Source of the DNA: Streptomyces sp. NBC_01716
Lineage (GTDB): Bacteria; Actinomycetota; Actinomycetes; Streptomycetales; Streptomycetaceae
DNA: 64,000 bases
NCBI RefSeq assembly: GCF_036248275.1
Contig: NZ_CP109181.1
Span: 6,324,001-6,388,000 of the forward strand
Direction: 5' to 3'
Shown here: piece by piece, positions 17,366 to 27,138 of the stretch
Layout: every line of letters begins with the position of its first letter
Position numbering within the stretch: the stretch's first letter is position 1
The notes under the pieces: model-generated
Databases searched by the model: none
The model's input: the letters and a program-made list of their open reading frames with translations, nothing else
Told to the model about the DNA's origin: nothing
Program-made: the position numbers and the translations under genes

Positions 17366-17914
17366 TCAGGCATGCAGTGGCGACGCGCAGCGCGCCAGAT
17401 GGGACCGCACGTGGTGCAGCCACTCGGCGGGGCGCTCGAAATGGAGGCCGCGGCTTGCGCCGGGCCCCTCGACGACGAGCTGAGCGTTCGGGATCGCGTC
17501 GGCGACCACACGGGCCTGCCGCGGCGGAGTGAAGACGTCCTGCTCACCGACCAGGACGGTCGTCGGTCGTTCGATCCCTGGCAGCCGGTCGAGGGCCTCG
17601 TGGGCCGGGTTCGCCGCCCACTGGTGGGCGACCGCTCGGATCTGCGCGGCGATCTGCGGGAACAGCGGTAGGACCGATACGGCGAGTGAGGCCATTGACA
17701 CCGGCTCGGTGTGCGGCGGGGAGGCGCCGATGCCGCGGTGGTCGTAGGTGATGATCTGACGGTCTGCCGCGAGGCTGTCGATGATCGTGGGCGCCCAGTG
17801 TTCGACCGAGGTGCTGGTACCGGTCACGAGCAGGACCGGTTCCCCACCGCTGTGGGCACGGCCGTGGACGTCGTAATGGAGGTTGACGGCGTCGTCGATG
17901 CGGAGGGAGGGCAC
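17366..17914 (-). pseudogene. Alpha/beta hydrolase with deleted nucleophile region
   Basis: The predicted 182 residues keep the N-terminal strand/oxyanion region (VNLHYDVHG, VLLVTGTSTSVEHW, ITYDHRGIGAS) and the C-terminal acid segment (TTVLVGEQDVFTPP). About 80-90 residues are missing between SMASLAV and LPLFPQIAAQ, including the G-x-S-x-G elbow. The usual catalytic histidine motif GAxHG reads GASRG. The frame is still open, but the protein cannot be an active hydrolase of this family. GTG 17914 is chosen as the start; longer starts add non-homologous sequence. Confidence 0.75.
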
Positions 17915-18064
17915 GTCGTCGTTCGCCTTTCTCGGCGGGGCTGAACTGCAGGATGCCGACCCACCAGACGCTAGTGACGGCCCAGGGGCCGCCCCAGGAC
18001 ATCCCATGCCGAGGTATTGTCATTTTCAGCCACCAGGCCCGGTGGCAGTAGGTGGGGAGCGGGC

Positions 18065-19087
18065 ATGCAGATCGATCTCCCGATCAGCGCGACCAGTGTT
18101 CGGCTGCTGACCGAGCTCGGCGCGGAGTACGGGCTGCCGCTCGCCGACTGCCTGGCCGGCACCGGCGTCGATCCGGCCGAGCTGCTGGACCCGGAGGCCG
18201 AGGTCACCATCGGCCAGGAGTTCGCGGTGGTCCGCAACCTCCAGAGTCGTCTAGGGGCTGAGCAGCCGGGGCTCGCGATGGTGGCCGGAAGCCGTTACCA
18301 CGTCGCGATGCACGGTGCATGGGGCCTGGCCATCGCGACCAGCCGTACCGTGCGGGAGGCCGTCGACGTCGGAGTACGCTACGGCGAGCTGGGCTGGGTG
18401 TTCGTCAAGTTCTCCTTCGCCGAGGTCGACGGCGAGGCCGTGCTCAGCATCGACGGCGAGCACATTCCCGCCGATGTGCGGACGTTCCATATCGAACGCA
18501 ACAGCGCTGCGACCAAGGCCTTCATCCGCGACGTCATGGGCACCGCCCTGCCGTTGACCGCAGTGCGGTTCCGGAACCCGGCACCTGCGGACATCACCCG
18601 ATACACCGACCTGTTCGGAATCACGCCGACCTTCGACGCCCCGGACAACTCGCTCAGCTTCGACGCCTCCTACCTCGACCGACCGCTTCCGCAAGCCAAC
18701 GAGTGGGCCTGGCGCAACTACGAGAAGGTCTGTCGTGAGCTGCTCGACCGTCGACGGGCCCGCGCGGGTGTCGCGGGTGCGGTGCGGGACGCGCTGCTGC
18801 GCAGGTCCGGGGTGCTGTTGTCCCTCCCGGAGGTGGCGAGTGAGCTGGGGATGAGCCCGCGGACGTTGGCCCGCAGACTCGATGCGGAGCAGACCTCGTT
18901 TCGGGCGCTCACCGACGAGGTCAGGCAGACCCTGGCGGAGGAGCTGCTCGGGACCGACATGACGACCCAGCAGGTCGCCCAACGCCTCGGCTACACCGAA
19001 CCGTCGAGCTTCGTTCGAGCGTTCCGGCGCTGGACCGGCCGTGCCCCGCAGGCCGACCGCAGGGAACGGCCGGCCCGCCGGCCGTGA
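18065..19087 (+). CDS. AraC-family regulator with arabinose-binding-like N-terminal domain
   Basis: A 340-residue protein. Residues ~10-195 form the AraC_binding-type domain found in OruR/ArgR-like regulators (VAGSRYHVAMHGAWGLA). The C-terminal ~90 residues contain two HTH motifs: LPEVASELGMSPRTLARRL, and then VAQRLGYTEPSSFVRAFRRW. GGGGAG precedes ATG 18065. It is divergent from the alpha/beta hydrolase remnant, the arrangement expected of a regulator with its target. Confidence 0.88.
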   Translation: MQIDLPISATSVRLLTELGAEYGLPLADCLAGTGVDPAELLDPEAEVTIGQEFAVVRNLQSRLGAEQPGLAMVAGSRYHVAMHGAWGLAIATSRTVREAVDVGVRYGELGWVFVKFSFAEVDGEAVLSIDGEHIPADVRTFHIERNSAATKAFIRDVMGTALPLTAVRFRNPAPADITRYTDLFGITPTFDAPDNSLSFDASYLDRPLPQANEWAWRNYEKVCRELLDRRRARAGVAGAVRDALLRRSGVLLSLPEVASELGMSPRTLARRLDAEQTSFRALTDEVRQTLAEELLGTDMTTQQVAQRLGYTEPSSFVRAFRRWTGRAPQADRRERPARRP

Positions 19088-19218
19088 TCCACACCGGTTC
19101 GCGGCTCACCGACGACGCGATCAGGAAGTCGCGACTCGATCGCCATTGCATGACTGCGTCGGCGAGGTCGTCCGCGGGATCGGAACGAGACGGCGAGACG
19201 GCGAGCGACGGAGGTGGC

Positions 19219-19323
19219 CGTGTCTCAGTTCTGGGCCGGAAGGACATCGGTAAGAAGAACCACCACGCGGTGGTGATCGACGCGGACGGCAAACGGCTTC
19301 TGTCGCGGCTGCCTCGACCTGCC
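19219..19323 (+). mobile_element. IS110-family transposase N-terminal remnant
   Basis: About 34 codons read as the start of an IS110 DEDD transposase: GRKDIGKKNHHAVVIDADGK followed by RLLSR, corresponding to the family's GIDIGKxHHxxVVID start with the first catalytic Asp. Nothing further of the element is recognisable downstream. Confidence 0.6.
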
Positions 19324-19720
19324 GCGTGTTCCCGCCGCGCCGCCGCGTGCCGCGCCGCCGGCTTCCACAGCGACACCAAGTGAGGGGAGGGGATCGCGTA
19401 ATCGGTCCCGTCGGATTGCGCCGGCCAGTCATCTTCCCCACCCGCAGTCGGCCGGGGCAAGCACAGAGCTGATTCGGCAGGAGTCTTCCTCTTCCTCTGC
19501 CGTCCGCTTTCCCGCTTCGCGGCGGGGTGGATGTTGACGTTGCCGTTTCGCTGCCTCACCAGACCGCCTTGGACGCCTTCGACGGCTGGCTCTCAGCAGC
19601 CCACCAGTAACCCCAACAACCGTGGTAACACCGTTCGTTCGACTGAACCGGGGCCTGGCTCCCCCCTCTGGCTCGCTGGTCAGCGCTTCCCGAATACTGG
19701 GATGCCGACGAGAGCCATCG
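19324..19720. other. Intergenic region with no recognised gene
   Basis: Lies between the IS110 remnant and the 3' end of the molybdopterin subunit gene. Open frames here carry no family motifs. Confidence 0.45.
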
Positions 19721-21931
19721 TCAGTCGAGGAGTTTGTCGAGTGTGATGGGCAGTTCACGGATTCTGATGCCTGTGGCGTTGTACACGGCGTTGCCGACGG
19801 CGGCTGCCGAGCCCACGGTGCCGAGTTCGCCGACCCCTCGGGCCCCTTGGGGGGTGTAGATGGTGTCGGGGTGGTTGAGCCAGTGGACGTCGAGGTCGGG
19901 GATGTCGGCGTTGACGGGGACGAGGTAGTCGCCGAGGTTGCTGGAGGCCAGTCGTCCGGTGGCTTCGATGGGGTTGGTTTCGAGCAGGGCGTGGCCGATG
20001 CCGAAGATGACGCCGCCGATGATCTGGCTGCGGGTGGTCTTGGCATTCACTACTTGGCCGACGTCGACGACGGTGGTGAAGCGGTTGATGCGTGGTTCGC
20101 CGGTGTAGCGGTTGACGCGTACTTCGCAGAAGTGGGCGCCGAAGCCGTGGTAGGCGTACGAGCCGTCGTCGGTGCGTGCTTCTGAGCTTCCGACGGCCTC
20201 GACCCCGGATGTCCGTGTGACCTTGAGGAGGGTGGAGAAGCTGATGGCGTCGTTGCTGTGCGTGCTGAGGAAGCCGTTGCGGTAGCGGACTTCGTCCGGT
20301 TCCTTGCCGTGGAACGGTGAGTCCGGATGGGTGGTCGCTGTATCGACCAGAGCCTTGATCGCCGCCTGCGCCGCGGAATGGATGGCTGGAGTCGTGCTTC
20401 CGGTGGCGGACGAACCGGCCGCCGCGGCGCCAGGGGGCAGGTCGGTGTCGCCCAGAAGGGGTGTGATCCGGCGGACCGGGATCCCGAGCTCGTCGGCGGT
20501 GAGTACGGCGAGTGCGGTGGTGGAGCCGGTGCCCAGGTCGGAGGTGGCGGAGGCGACGGTGACGGTGCCGTCGTCGTGGAAGCGGATGCGTGCGCTTGCG
20601 GGCCCGCGGCCGGCCGGGTAGATGGCGGTGGCCATTCCTGTGCCGATCAGCCACTGGCCTTCGGTCCGGCTCCGGGGGCGTGCCCGCCGCTTTGACCAGC
20701 CGAATCTCTTGGCGCCGACTTCGTAACACTCCCGTAGATGCTTGCTCGACCAGGGGTGCGTGGTGCCGGGCACGACCGTGGCGTAGTTCCGTAGACGCAG
20801 TTCCAGGGGGTCGATGTTCAAGGCGACGGCCAACTCGTCCATGGCCGTTTCGACGGCGAACGCGCCAGGTGCTTCATTGGGGGCGCGCATGGCCCAGGTC
20901 GGAGATATGTCCAGGGGGACCACGCGCTGGTCGATGGCGAGGTTGGGCGTCTTGTAGAGGACTGCCGAGATGTCATCGGCCGGCCTTGTGGGCCACCCGC
21001 CAACAACCGGCATGGCGGCGTCGGTTTCGTGGCTGACGGCGTTCAGGGTGCCGTCGGCGAGAGCGCCGAGCCGGACGGTCTGGGTGAGCGCACCGCGGTG
21101 GCCCACGACCGTGAACACCTGCTCCCGGGTGAGCACGAGCTTGACGGGGCGCTCCAACTCGCGAGCGGCCGCGGCGGCCAGTGTCGCATCACTCCAGCAG
21201 ATAACACGGCTGCCGAACCCGCCGCCGACATAAGGGCAGATGACACGCACCCGGTCGGCCGCGACACCGAGTTGCGTGGCGAGGGACAGCGCATGCCTGG
21301 CCGGAAACTGTGATCCGGTGTAAGCCGTCAAATGACCATCCCGCCATACGGCGACGGTGGCGTGCGGTTCCATCGCGACGTGGTGCTGAGCGGCTTGCGG
21401 GAAGGTGGCCTCCACGGTCACCGTGCTGGCGGCCAGGGCCTCGTCCAGGGACTTCACACCCGGCGCGAGCAGCGTCGAGCGTGCGGGCGGTGCGCCCGGT
21501 CGCCCAGGGGCACTGATGCCCGGACTGCCCGCGGCGAGCGAGACGTTGGGGTCCTCGCTGTCGTAGCGGGTGACCACGAGGGCGGCAGCGTCACGGGCCT
21601 GTTCGAAGCTGTCGGCCATGACCAGGGCGATGACTTGTCCGCGGTAGCGGACGGTACGGTCCTGCAGGGGCGAGAAGTTCTCAGGGTAGCCGGGCAGCGG
21701 CGCGTACAGCTTGAAGGTGCTGAACGGTGTGTAGACGGCTACGACGCCCGGGGCCCGCAGAGCGGCCTCGGTGTCCATCTCCCGGATACGGCCGCGGCCG
21801 ATGGTGCTGAGGACGACGTAGCCGTACGCCATGCCCGGCATGTTGTGGTCGGAGGCGTACTGGGCTCGGCCGGTGACTTTCGCCGGTCCGTCGACCCGGT
21901 CCGTCTCGCCTCCGAGGATTCCGCTGGTCAT
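19721..21931 (-). CDS. Molybdopterin-binding subunit of a PaoC/YagR-like aldehyde oxidoreductase
   Basis: A 736-residue xanthine-oxidase-family large subunit, the site of hydroxylation of aldehydes or aromatic heterocycles. Moco contacts include PYVGGGFGSR (~233-242), SPTWAMRAPNEAPG and GTGSTTALAV. The catalytic glutamate is in GVGELGTVGSAAAVG near residue 710. It is the last gene of an iron-sulfur / FAD / molybdopterin trio; ATG 21931 overlaps the FAD-subunit stop (ATGA). The small partner has a Tat signal, so the assembled complex would be exported. Confidence 0.92.
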   Translation of the reverse strand: MTSGILGGETDRVDGPAKVTGRAQYASDHNMPGMAYGYVVLSTIGRGRIREMDTEAALRAPGVVAVYTPFSTFKLYAPLPGYPENFSPLQDRTVRYRGQVIALVMADSFEQARDAAALVVTRYDSEDPNVSLAAGSPGISAPGRPGAPPARSTLLAPGVKSLDEALAASTVTVEATFPQAAQHHVAMEPHATVAVWRDGHLTAYTGSQFPARHALSLATQLGVAADRVRVICPYVGGGFGSRVICWSDATLAAAAARELERPVKLVLTREQVFTVVGHRGALTQTVRLGALADGTLNAVSHETDAAMPVVGGWPTRPADDISAVLYKTPNLAIDQRVVPLDISPTWAMRAPNEAPGAFAVETAMDELAVALNIDPLELRLRNYATVVPGTTHPWSSKHLRECYEVGAKRFGWSKRRARPRSRTEGQWLIGTGMATAIYPAGRGPASARIRFHDDGTVTVASATSDLGTGSTTALAVLTADELGIPVRRITPLLGDTDLPPGAAAAGSSATGSTTPAIHSAAQAAIKALVDTATTHPDSPFHGKEPDEVRYRNGFLSTHSNDAISFSTLLKVTRTSGVEAVGSSEARTDDGSYAYHGFGAHFCEVRVNRYTGEPRINRFTTVVDVGQVVNAKTTRSQIIGGVIFGIGHALLETNPIEATGRLASSNLGDYLVPVNADIPDLDVHWLNHPDTIYTPQGARGVGELGTVGSAAAVGNAVYNATGIRIRELPITLDKLLD

Positions 21932-22905
21932 CGGGCGCCTCCCACAGTGATCAGAGCACGCACCAGGGTGCGCCGCAGCAGTTCGACTTTGAACTCGTTG
22001 TGAGCCAAGGGACGTGCTTCCTCAGTGGATTGGGCCGCGGCCGCCTCATACGTGGCTTCGGAGGCCGGCTTGCCGATCAGCGCGCTTTCCACCGCGGGCA
22101 GTCGCCACGGTCGTGTTCCTACGCCTCCGACGGCTATCCGCGCCTCGTGGATGGTGTTGCCCTGTATCCGGAGCGCCACGGCGGCGGAGGTGAGAGCGAA
22201 CTCGTAGGACTGCCGGTCGCGGATCTTGAGGTAGCCGGAGCGTGTGGCCTTCGCCAGTGGTGGGACGGTGATCGCGGTGATCAGCTCCCGGGGCCGCAGG
22301 CGATTCTCGAGATGCGGGGTGTCGCCGGGCAGGCGGTAGAAGTCCTGTAGTGCGGTGGTGCGTTGGCCGCCTGGACCGTACACGTGGAGTTGGGCGTCGA
22401 GGGCCACGAGGGCCACCGCCACATCACTGGGATGGGTGGCCGCACAGGACGTGCTGGTGCCGAGGATCGCGTGCCCACGGTTCTCACCGTCGAGCGCGGG
22501 GCAGCCGCTGCCGGGTTCTCGTTTGTTGCAGGGCATCGTGGTGTCGCGGAAGTAGCCGCACCGGGTTCGCTGCAGGAGGTTTCCACCCATGCTCGCCATG
22601 TTCCGCAGCTGCGGGGAGGCGCTGAGCTCCAATGCCTGGGAGATGACGCGGTAGCTGCCACGCAGCAGGGGATGGGCTGCGACGTCGCTCATGCGCTCCA
22701 GTGCACCCAGGAACAGACCGTCCCGGTCGTATCTGATGCCCTTGAGCGGGAGCCGGTTGATGTCCAGGACCTGCTCGGGTGCCATCACTTCGAGCTTCAT
22801 CAGGTCGACCAGGGTGGTGCCACCGGCCAGGTACCGGGTGTTCTCGGTGGCTCGGTCCACGGCGGTGCGCAGACTGCGGGGGGTGTCGAAGACGAAGGCA
22901 CGCAT
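21928..22905 (-). CDS. FAD-binding subunit of the same molybdenum oxidoreductase (PaoB/YagS-like)
   Basis: A 325-residue protein with the FAD_binding_5 pattern: YLAGGTTLVDLMKLEVM (~23-39), MASMGGNLLQRTRCGYF (~107-123), and a cysteine-containing DTTMPCNKREPGSGCPAL segment, which in PaoB-type subunits carries an extra [4Fe-4S] cluster. ATG 22905 follows GGAGATG and overlaps the stop of the iron-sulfur gene by one base. It transfers electrons between the Fe-S and molybdenum subunits. Confidence 0.92.
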   Translation of the reverse strand: MRAFVFDTPRSLRTAVDRATENTRYLAGGTTLVDLMKLEVMAPEQVLDINRLPLKGIRYDRDGLFLGALERMSDVAAHPLLRGSYRVISQALELSASPQLRNMASMGGNLLQRTRCGYFRDTTMPCNKREPGSGCPALDGENRGHAILGTSTSCAATHPSDVAVALVALDAQLHVYGPGGQRTTALQDFYRLPGDTPHLENRLRPRELITAITVPPLAKATRSGYLKIRDRQSYEFALTSAAVALRIQGNTIHEARIAVGGVGTRPWRLPAVESALIGKPASEATYEAAAAQSTEEARPLAHNEFKVELLRRTLVRALITVGGAR

Positions 22906-23507
22906 CAGCGCATCTCCTTCCGGGCGTCGGTGATGGCTGCTCTGATGCCGGGATAGGCGCTGCACCGGCAGATGTTGCCGGACATGTGTTCACGGATGTC
23001 GTCGTCGCTGTCGGCATGTCCTTCTTCGACGCAGGCGACGGCGGACATGATCTGCCCCGGTGTGCAGAAACCGCACTGGAAGCCGTCATGGGCCACGAAC
23101 GCCTTCTGCATGGGATGGAGTTCACCATCGCTGGCGAGGCCCTCGATCGTGGTGACCTTCTTGCCGTCCAGCGTGGCGGTCAGCGTCAGACAGGACACGA
23201 CTCGGCGTCCATCGACGTGCACGGTGCAGGCACCACACTGCCCGCGGTCACAGCCCTTCTTCGTCCCGGTCAGGTCCAACTCTTCGCGCAGGGTGTCCAG
23301 AAGCGTGGCGCGCGGATCCACCTCCAGCTGCTGCGTACGGCCGTTGATGCTCGCGCGCACCGTCACCAAGCCTTCCGACCTCGCCGGCGCAGCGGATGCC
23401 GACTCGCCGGCCACTACGGTTCCAGCGACCACGGCTCCGGTTCCGCCGATGAAGGTGCGGCGAGAAAATCCACGGGGCCGACGCTTCTTCCGGGACTGTG
23501 ATGCCAC
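22905..23507 (-). CDS. Tat-exported [2Fe-2S] subunit of the molybdenum oxidoreductase (PaoA/YagT-like)
   Basis: A 200-residue small subunit. A twin-arginine signal SRRTFIGG (15-22) and hydrophobic stretch to SASAA (~40) are followed by two 2Fe-2S motifs: GCDRGQCGAC...C, plant-ferredoxin-like, and CGFC...CRC, alpha-helical. The start is GTG 23507 with AGGAGAAT upstream. As the only signal-bearing subunit it should carry the heterotrimer through the Tat pathway. XdhC, the usual maturation factor, lies separately at 27139. Confidence 0.92.
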   Translation of the reverse strand: MASQSRKKRRPRGFSRRTFIGGTGAVVAGTVVAGESASAAPARSEGLVTVRASINGRTQQLEVDPRATLLDTLREELDLTGTKKGCDRGQCGACTVHVDGRRVVSCLTLTATLDGKKVTTIEGLASDGELHPMQKAFVAHDGFQCGFCTPGQIMSAVACVEEGHADSDDDIREHMSGNICRCSAYPGIRAAITDARKEMR

Positions 23508-23759
23508 ATTCTCCTCCAGTATTTCTCCGCACTCCCGCCGTGTAGCGGCAGGAGTGGCGATGCGGAAATTTGTCAGCTGCGGTGCCCGACGTCGTGGATG
23601 AACGGCGGGGGCCAGGGGCGAAGCCGATGGTTATGAAGACCACCGGAAGCGTTCTCCTCGCAGGCCGTACCGAGGCGATCAGCAGTGTGAGCCGCCCCGG
23701 CGAGTCTGAATCAGATGCTGCACTCGAGCGCTCCGCTTAACCAGGGTCTGACGATCCAC

Positions 23760-24577
23760 CTGTGACTGGGCACTATCCGGGACGCGCCGTTTCCATCCGA
23801 GCGCCGCTACGGCGATGGCCCCAGCAGACTCGTGACCGACGTAAGGAAATCGCCGGTCTCGATCAGGCCGGCGATCACTGGGGACGTTCATTCGTACGCG
23901 GGTGGGGAGCTGAGGTCGTACGCCGACAGGGCCGCACCTGGCGGCAGTTGCCGCCGGTGTTCGGACCGGCCTGGCCCACGGTCTACCGGCGGTTCGCGCA
24001 GTGGTCGGAGGCGCGGGTGTGGGCCCGGCTCCACCGCGTCGTCCTCGGCGAACTCGGTGCTCGGGGCGAGCTGGACTGGTCGCGGTGCGCGATTGATTCC
24101 GTCAGTGTCCGGGCGGCAGAAGGGGGCCTTGACGGGACCGAATCCGACCGACCTCGGCAAGTTGGGATCGAAGATCCACCTGATCACCGATCGCGGCGGC
24201 CTGCCGCTGTCTCTGGGGATCTCCGGCGCGAACACGCACGACAGCTAGGGCCTCGTACCGCTCGTGCGCGGTATCCCACCCATCCCGCCCCGCCGCGGCC
24301 CCCGCCGGCGGCGGCCGGCCAAGCTGCACGGCGACAAGGGCTACGACTCGACCACTTGCGCCGATGGCTCCGTCAGCGTGGCGTAAACCCACCGCATCGC
24401 CCGCAAGGGCCGTCGAGTCCTCGTAACGACTGGCCGCCACCGATGGGTTGTCGAACGAACTGTCTCGTGGCTGGCTGCCGTCGCCTCCACCGCCGCTACG
24501 AACGCGAGGCCGAGCACTTCCTCGCCTTCGTCGGCATCGCAGCCACACTCATCTGTCACCGCCGACTCACCAGATGA
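23760..24577 (+). pseudogene. IS5-family transposase, broken by frameshifts
   Basis: Transposase pieces appear in order but in different frames: WRQLPPVFG...RFAQWSEARVWARLHR and ARGELDWSRCAIDSVSVRA; then KGALTGPNPTDLGKLGSKIH, DRGGLPLSLGISGANTHDS and a stop; then KLHGDKGYDS; and finally RRYEREAEHFLAFVGIAATL to the end. At least three frame changes and one stop make it inactive. Left and right ends and target duplications were not identified. Confidence 0.8.
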
Positions 24578-24586
24578 GACGACGTC

Positions 24587-25531
24587 TTAGCCGTTCGGGA
24601 TCGAGACCTGTGTCAGCTGTTCGGAGATGCGCCAGATGCGGTGGGCCTGTTCGGTGCTGTGAAGGCGGGAGTAGAGCTGCTGTTCTCCGGGAGGGCCGCC
24701 CAAGTGCCCGAGTCCGCCCGGCCCGTAGAACCCGCCGCGCTTGGCGTCGGGAGAGGTGGCGGCGTAAAGGGCAGGGAGCTGTGCGGTATCGACGGTTCCG
24801 ACGAGGATGCCGAGGGCGGACATGGCCCGGATCATGCGTACGTTCAGGGTGTCTTTGTCGCGGCCGGCTTCGGGCTGTGCGGCGAGGAGGTTTGTGGGGG
24901 CGATTCCGGGGTGGGAGAGATTGCTCGTGATGCCCCAGCCCTCCCTCTGGCTGCGACGGTCGAGTTCGAGGCCGAAGAGCCCGAACGCGATTTTCGACTG
25001 GCTGTAGGCCTTCATGGCGTCGTAAGAGCGCGACCAGTCCAGGTCGTCCCAGTTGATGGAGTTGCTGTTGGCCGCGACGCTGATCTGCGAGGTCACACGG
25101 GCGTGGCCGACGCGCAGCAGCGGCAGCAGGTGGGCCACCAGGGCGAAGTGGCCCAGGTGGTTGGTGCCGAACTGGAGCTCGAATCCGTCGGTGGTTGTCT
25201 GCCGGTCGGGCGGGGTCATCACGCCGGCGTTGTTGATGAGGATGTGGATCGGCCGCCCCTCATCGAGCAGCGTCCTGCCGAGGGCGGCGACGGACGCGAG
25301 AGACGACAGGTCGAGCTCACGGAGCGACACGTCCGGGTCGGGACTCGCCCGCCGGATCGAGGCGAGTGCCGCCTCGCCCTTACGCGGATTTCGCACAGGC
25401 AGCAGCACTTCGGCCCCCGCCGCGGCAAGTCTCGTAGCGATCCCAAGACCAATCCCGTCACTTGCCCCGGTTATCACAGCACGCTTCCCGGACAGGTCGG
25501 GCACGGCGATATCAATATGCTTGCGTGACAA
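24587..25531 (-). CDS. Short-chain dehydrogenase/reductase (retinol-dehydrogenase-like)
   Basis: A 314-residue classical SDR of the larger WW-oxidoreductase type. The NAD(P) loop TGASDGIG is at ~21-28, NNAGVM near 100, and the active-site Y-S-Q-S-K with Tyr ~176 and Lys ~180. A TTG start at 25531 is preferred because GGAG lies six bases upstream. The gene is divergent from the second MmyB-like regulator, a pairing that commonly means repression of the oxidoreductase by its neighbour. Confidence 0.9.
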   Translation of the reverse strand: MSRKHIDIAVPDLSGKRAVITGASDGIGLGIATRLAAAGAEVLLPVRNPRKGEAALASIRRASPDPDVSLRELDLSSLASVAALGRTLLDEGRPIHILINNAGVMTPPDRQTTTDGFELQFGTNHLGHFALVAHLLPLLRVGHARVTSQISVAANSNSINWDDLDWSRSYDAMKAYSQSKIAFGLFGLELDRRSQREGWGITSNLSHPGIAPTNLLAAQPEAGRDKDTLNVRMIRAMSALGILVGTVDTAQLPALYAATSPDAKRGGFYGPGGLGHLGGPPGEQQLYSRLHSTEQAHRIWRISEQLTQVSIPNG

Positions 25532-25889
25532 TGTCCACTCCAGATAGTTGTGTCGTTGCCCCCACTGTGGTGGAAGACGTCGGCGTTATTCAGGGCTGCC
25601 CGATCCACTGATGCGGGAGTCCAGGTTCCACCAGGTCCGCAGCTGGAAAGGAACGACCGCCGATCCTTCGGCGAGGCCGAAGGTCGGTCTGTGGCGTCGG
25701 TGAAACTTTCTGGTGCCACAGTGGACTCTGCTGTTTGTGAAGATATCCGCCGGTTTGCAATCAAGCCTCAGGCGGCGCTGCGGCCGCGTCAATACGCGAA
25801 TGGGGGGATCAACAGTCCGTGGATGCCGAGATCTGCGGAGGGTACAAATGATCTTTGAAGAAGGCACACTGGTGAAAGAGGTACACATA
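25532..25889. promoter_or_regulatory. Divergent promoter region between SDR and XRE regulator
   Basis: This 358-base region separates two divergent genes and must hold both promoters. An ATG at 25848 with GGAGGG upstream is in frame with the regulator and could give a longer form. No other gene was recognised. Confidence 0.55.
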
Positions 25890-26729
25890 GTGATCGACCG
25901 GACCGGTCTGGCGGAGTTCCTCCGGCTCCGCCGGGAGTCGCTGCAACCCGAAGACGTCGGTCTGCCGCGCGGACGCCGCCGTCGCACCAATGGGCTACGA
26001 CGAGAGGAAGTGGCCGTCCTCTGCCACATGTCGACCGACTACTACGCGCGGCTGGAACGAGGGCGCGGCCCTCAGCCGTCCGAGCAGATGATCGCCTCCA
26101 TCGCCCAGGGACTCCACCTTTCCCTCGACGAGCGCGATCACCTGTTCCGGCTCGCCGGACACACCCCACCCACGCGGGGCGCAGACAATGAGCACATCAG
26201 CCCCGGCCTGCTGCGTATCCTCGACCGTCTGCAGGACACTCCCGCGGAGATCGTCTCCGAGCTCGGCGAGACGCTGCGGCAGAGCCCGCTGGCAGTCGCG
26301 CTCACTGGCGACCTGACGGTCTTCAGCGGCCCGGCTCGCAGCCTCGGCTACCGATGGTTCACCGACCCCGCCACGCGACAGCTCTACGCCCCTGATGACC
26401 AGCCATTCCTCACCCGCATGTTCGCCTCGGGCCTGCGAGGGGTGGTCACGCTGCGGGGCCCAGGTTCTCGCGCGGCCCACTACGTCGACCTGCTGCTCGC
26501 TGAAAGCGACGAGTTCCGGGAGGTGTGGAACGACCACGAGGTCGGCATCCGCCCCGACGAGGTGAAGCGCTTCGTCCACCCCGATGTCGGCGCACTGGAG
26601 CTGACCTGCCAAACACTCTGCGCCCCCAATCAGTCGCATTTCCTCATCGTCTACACCGCCATTCCCGGCAGTGAGAGCTACGAGAAGCTCCAGCTCCTGT
26701 CGGTCATAGGGCCGCAGGCGCTTCGCTGA
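25890..26729 (+). CDS. MmyB-like XRE-family regulator (copy 2)
   Basis: 279 residues, the same length as copy 1 and closely similar throughout (IDRTGLAEFLRLRRESLQP; LRREEVAVLCHMSTDYYARL; ending VYTAIPGSESYEKLQ). GTG 25890 with AAAGAGGT upstream is chosen for agreement with copy 1; ATG 25848 would add 14 residues. Domain layout is HTH followed by the MmyB ligand domain. It likely controls the divergent SDR. Confidence 0.87.
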   Translation: MIDRTGLAEFLRLRRESLQPEDVGLPRGRRRRTNGLRREEVAVLCHMSTDYYARLERGRGPQPSEQMIASIAQGLHLSLDERDHLFRLAGHTPPTRGADNEHISPGLLRILDRLQDTPAEIVSELGETLRQSPLAVALTGDLTVFSGPARSLGYRWFTDPATRQLYAPDDQPFLTRMFASGLRGVVTLRGPGSRAAHYVDLLLAESDEFREVWNDHEVGIRPDEVKRFVHPDVGALELTCQTLCAPNQSHFLIVYTAIPGSESYEKLQLLSVIGPQALR

Positions 26730-27138
26730 GGCGCTCAGTCCCCATGGGACAACATGACCAACCTGACAGCACCGTGTCGCCTGTCACCACCTGCGCGTAC
26801 CACCGATCGTTGCCGAAGTTCCCTGCTGGAACAGAAGCCTGAGGGCTGCGGCTATTCGAAGCACCGGAAGTGGATAGTGGACATTCAGAAAGCATGCGAG
26901 ATGATCGGCCTTGCCGGACCGTTCAGCCCGAGCGCTGTGGCGCCGGCACTCGCTGGTCGGACGCCGGCCGAACGGAGCCACTCCGGTGCGCAGTTCGCCG
27001 AGGTCGCCTTCCTCACGGACTGCCACGACGCGTTCCACGCCGATGACGTGTCCCAAATGCCGTGTGGCATGCGACAGGTCCGCGGCATCGGCAGCTGCCG
27101 GTCCATCCGGTCCCGGTCTCGGCGAGGGGAGTCCTCAA
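26730..27138. other. Intergenic region, no recognised gene
   Basis: About 400 bases between the XRE gene and xdhC. Open frames exist on both strands but show no family motif, so they may be gene debris. Confidence 0.45.

Noticed and set aside
19755..20729. A 324-codon Arg/Pro/His-rich open frame on the minus strand
   Set aside because: Low-complexity shifted frame inside the molybdopterin subunit gene, with no family motif.
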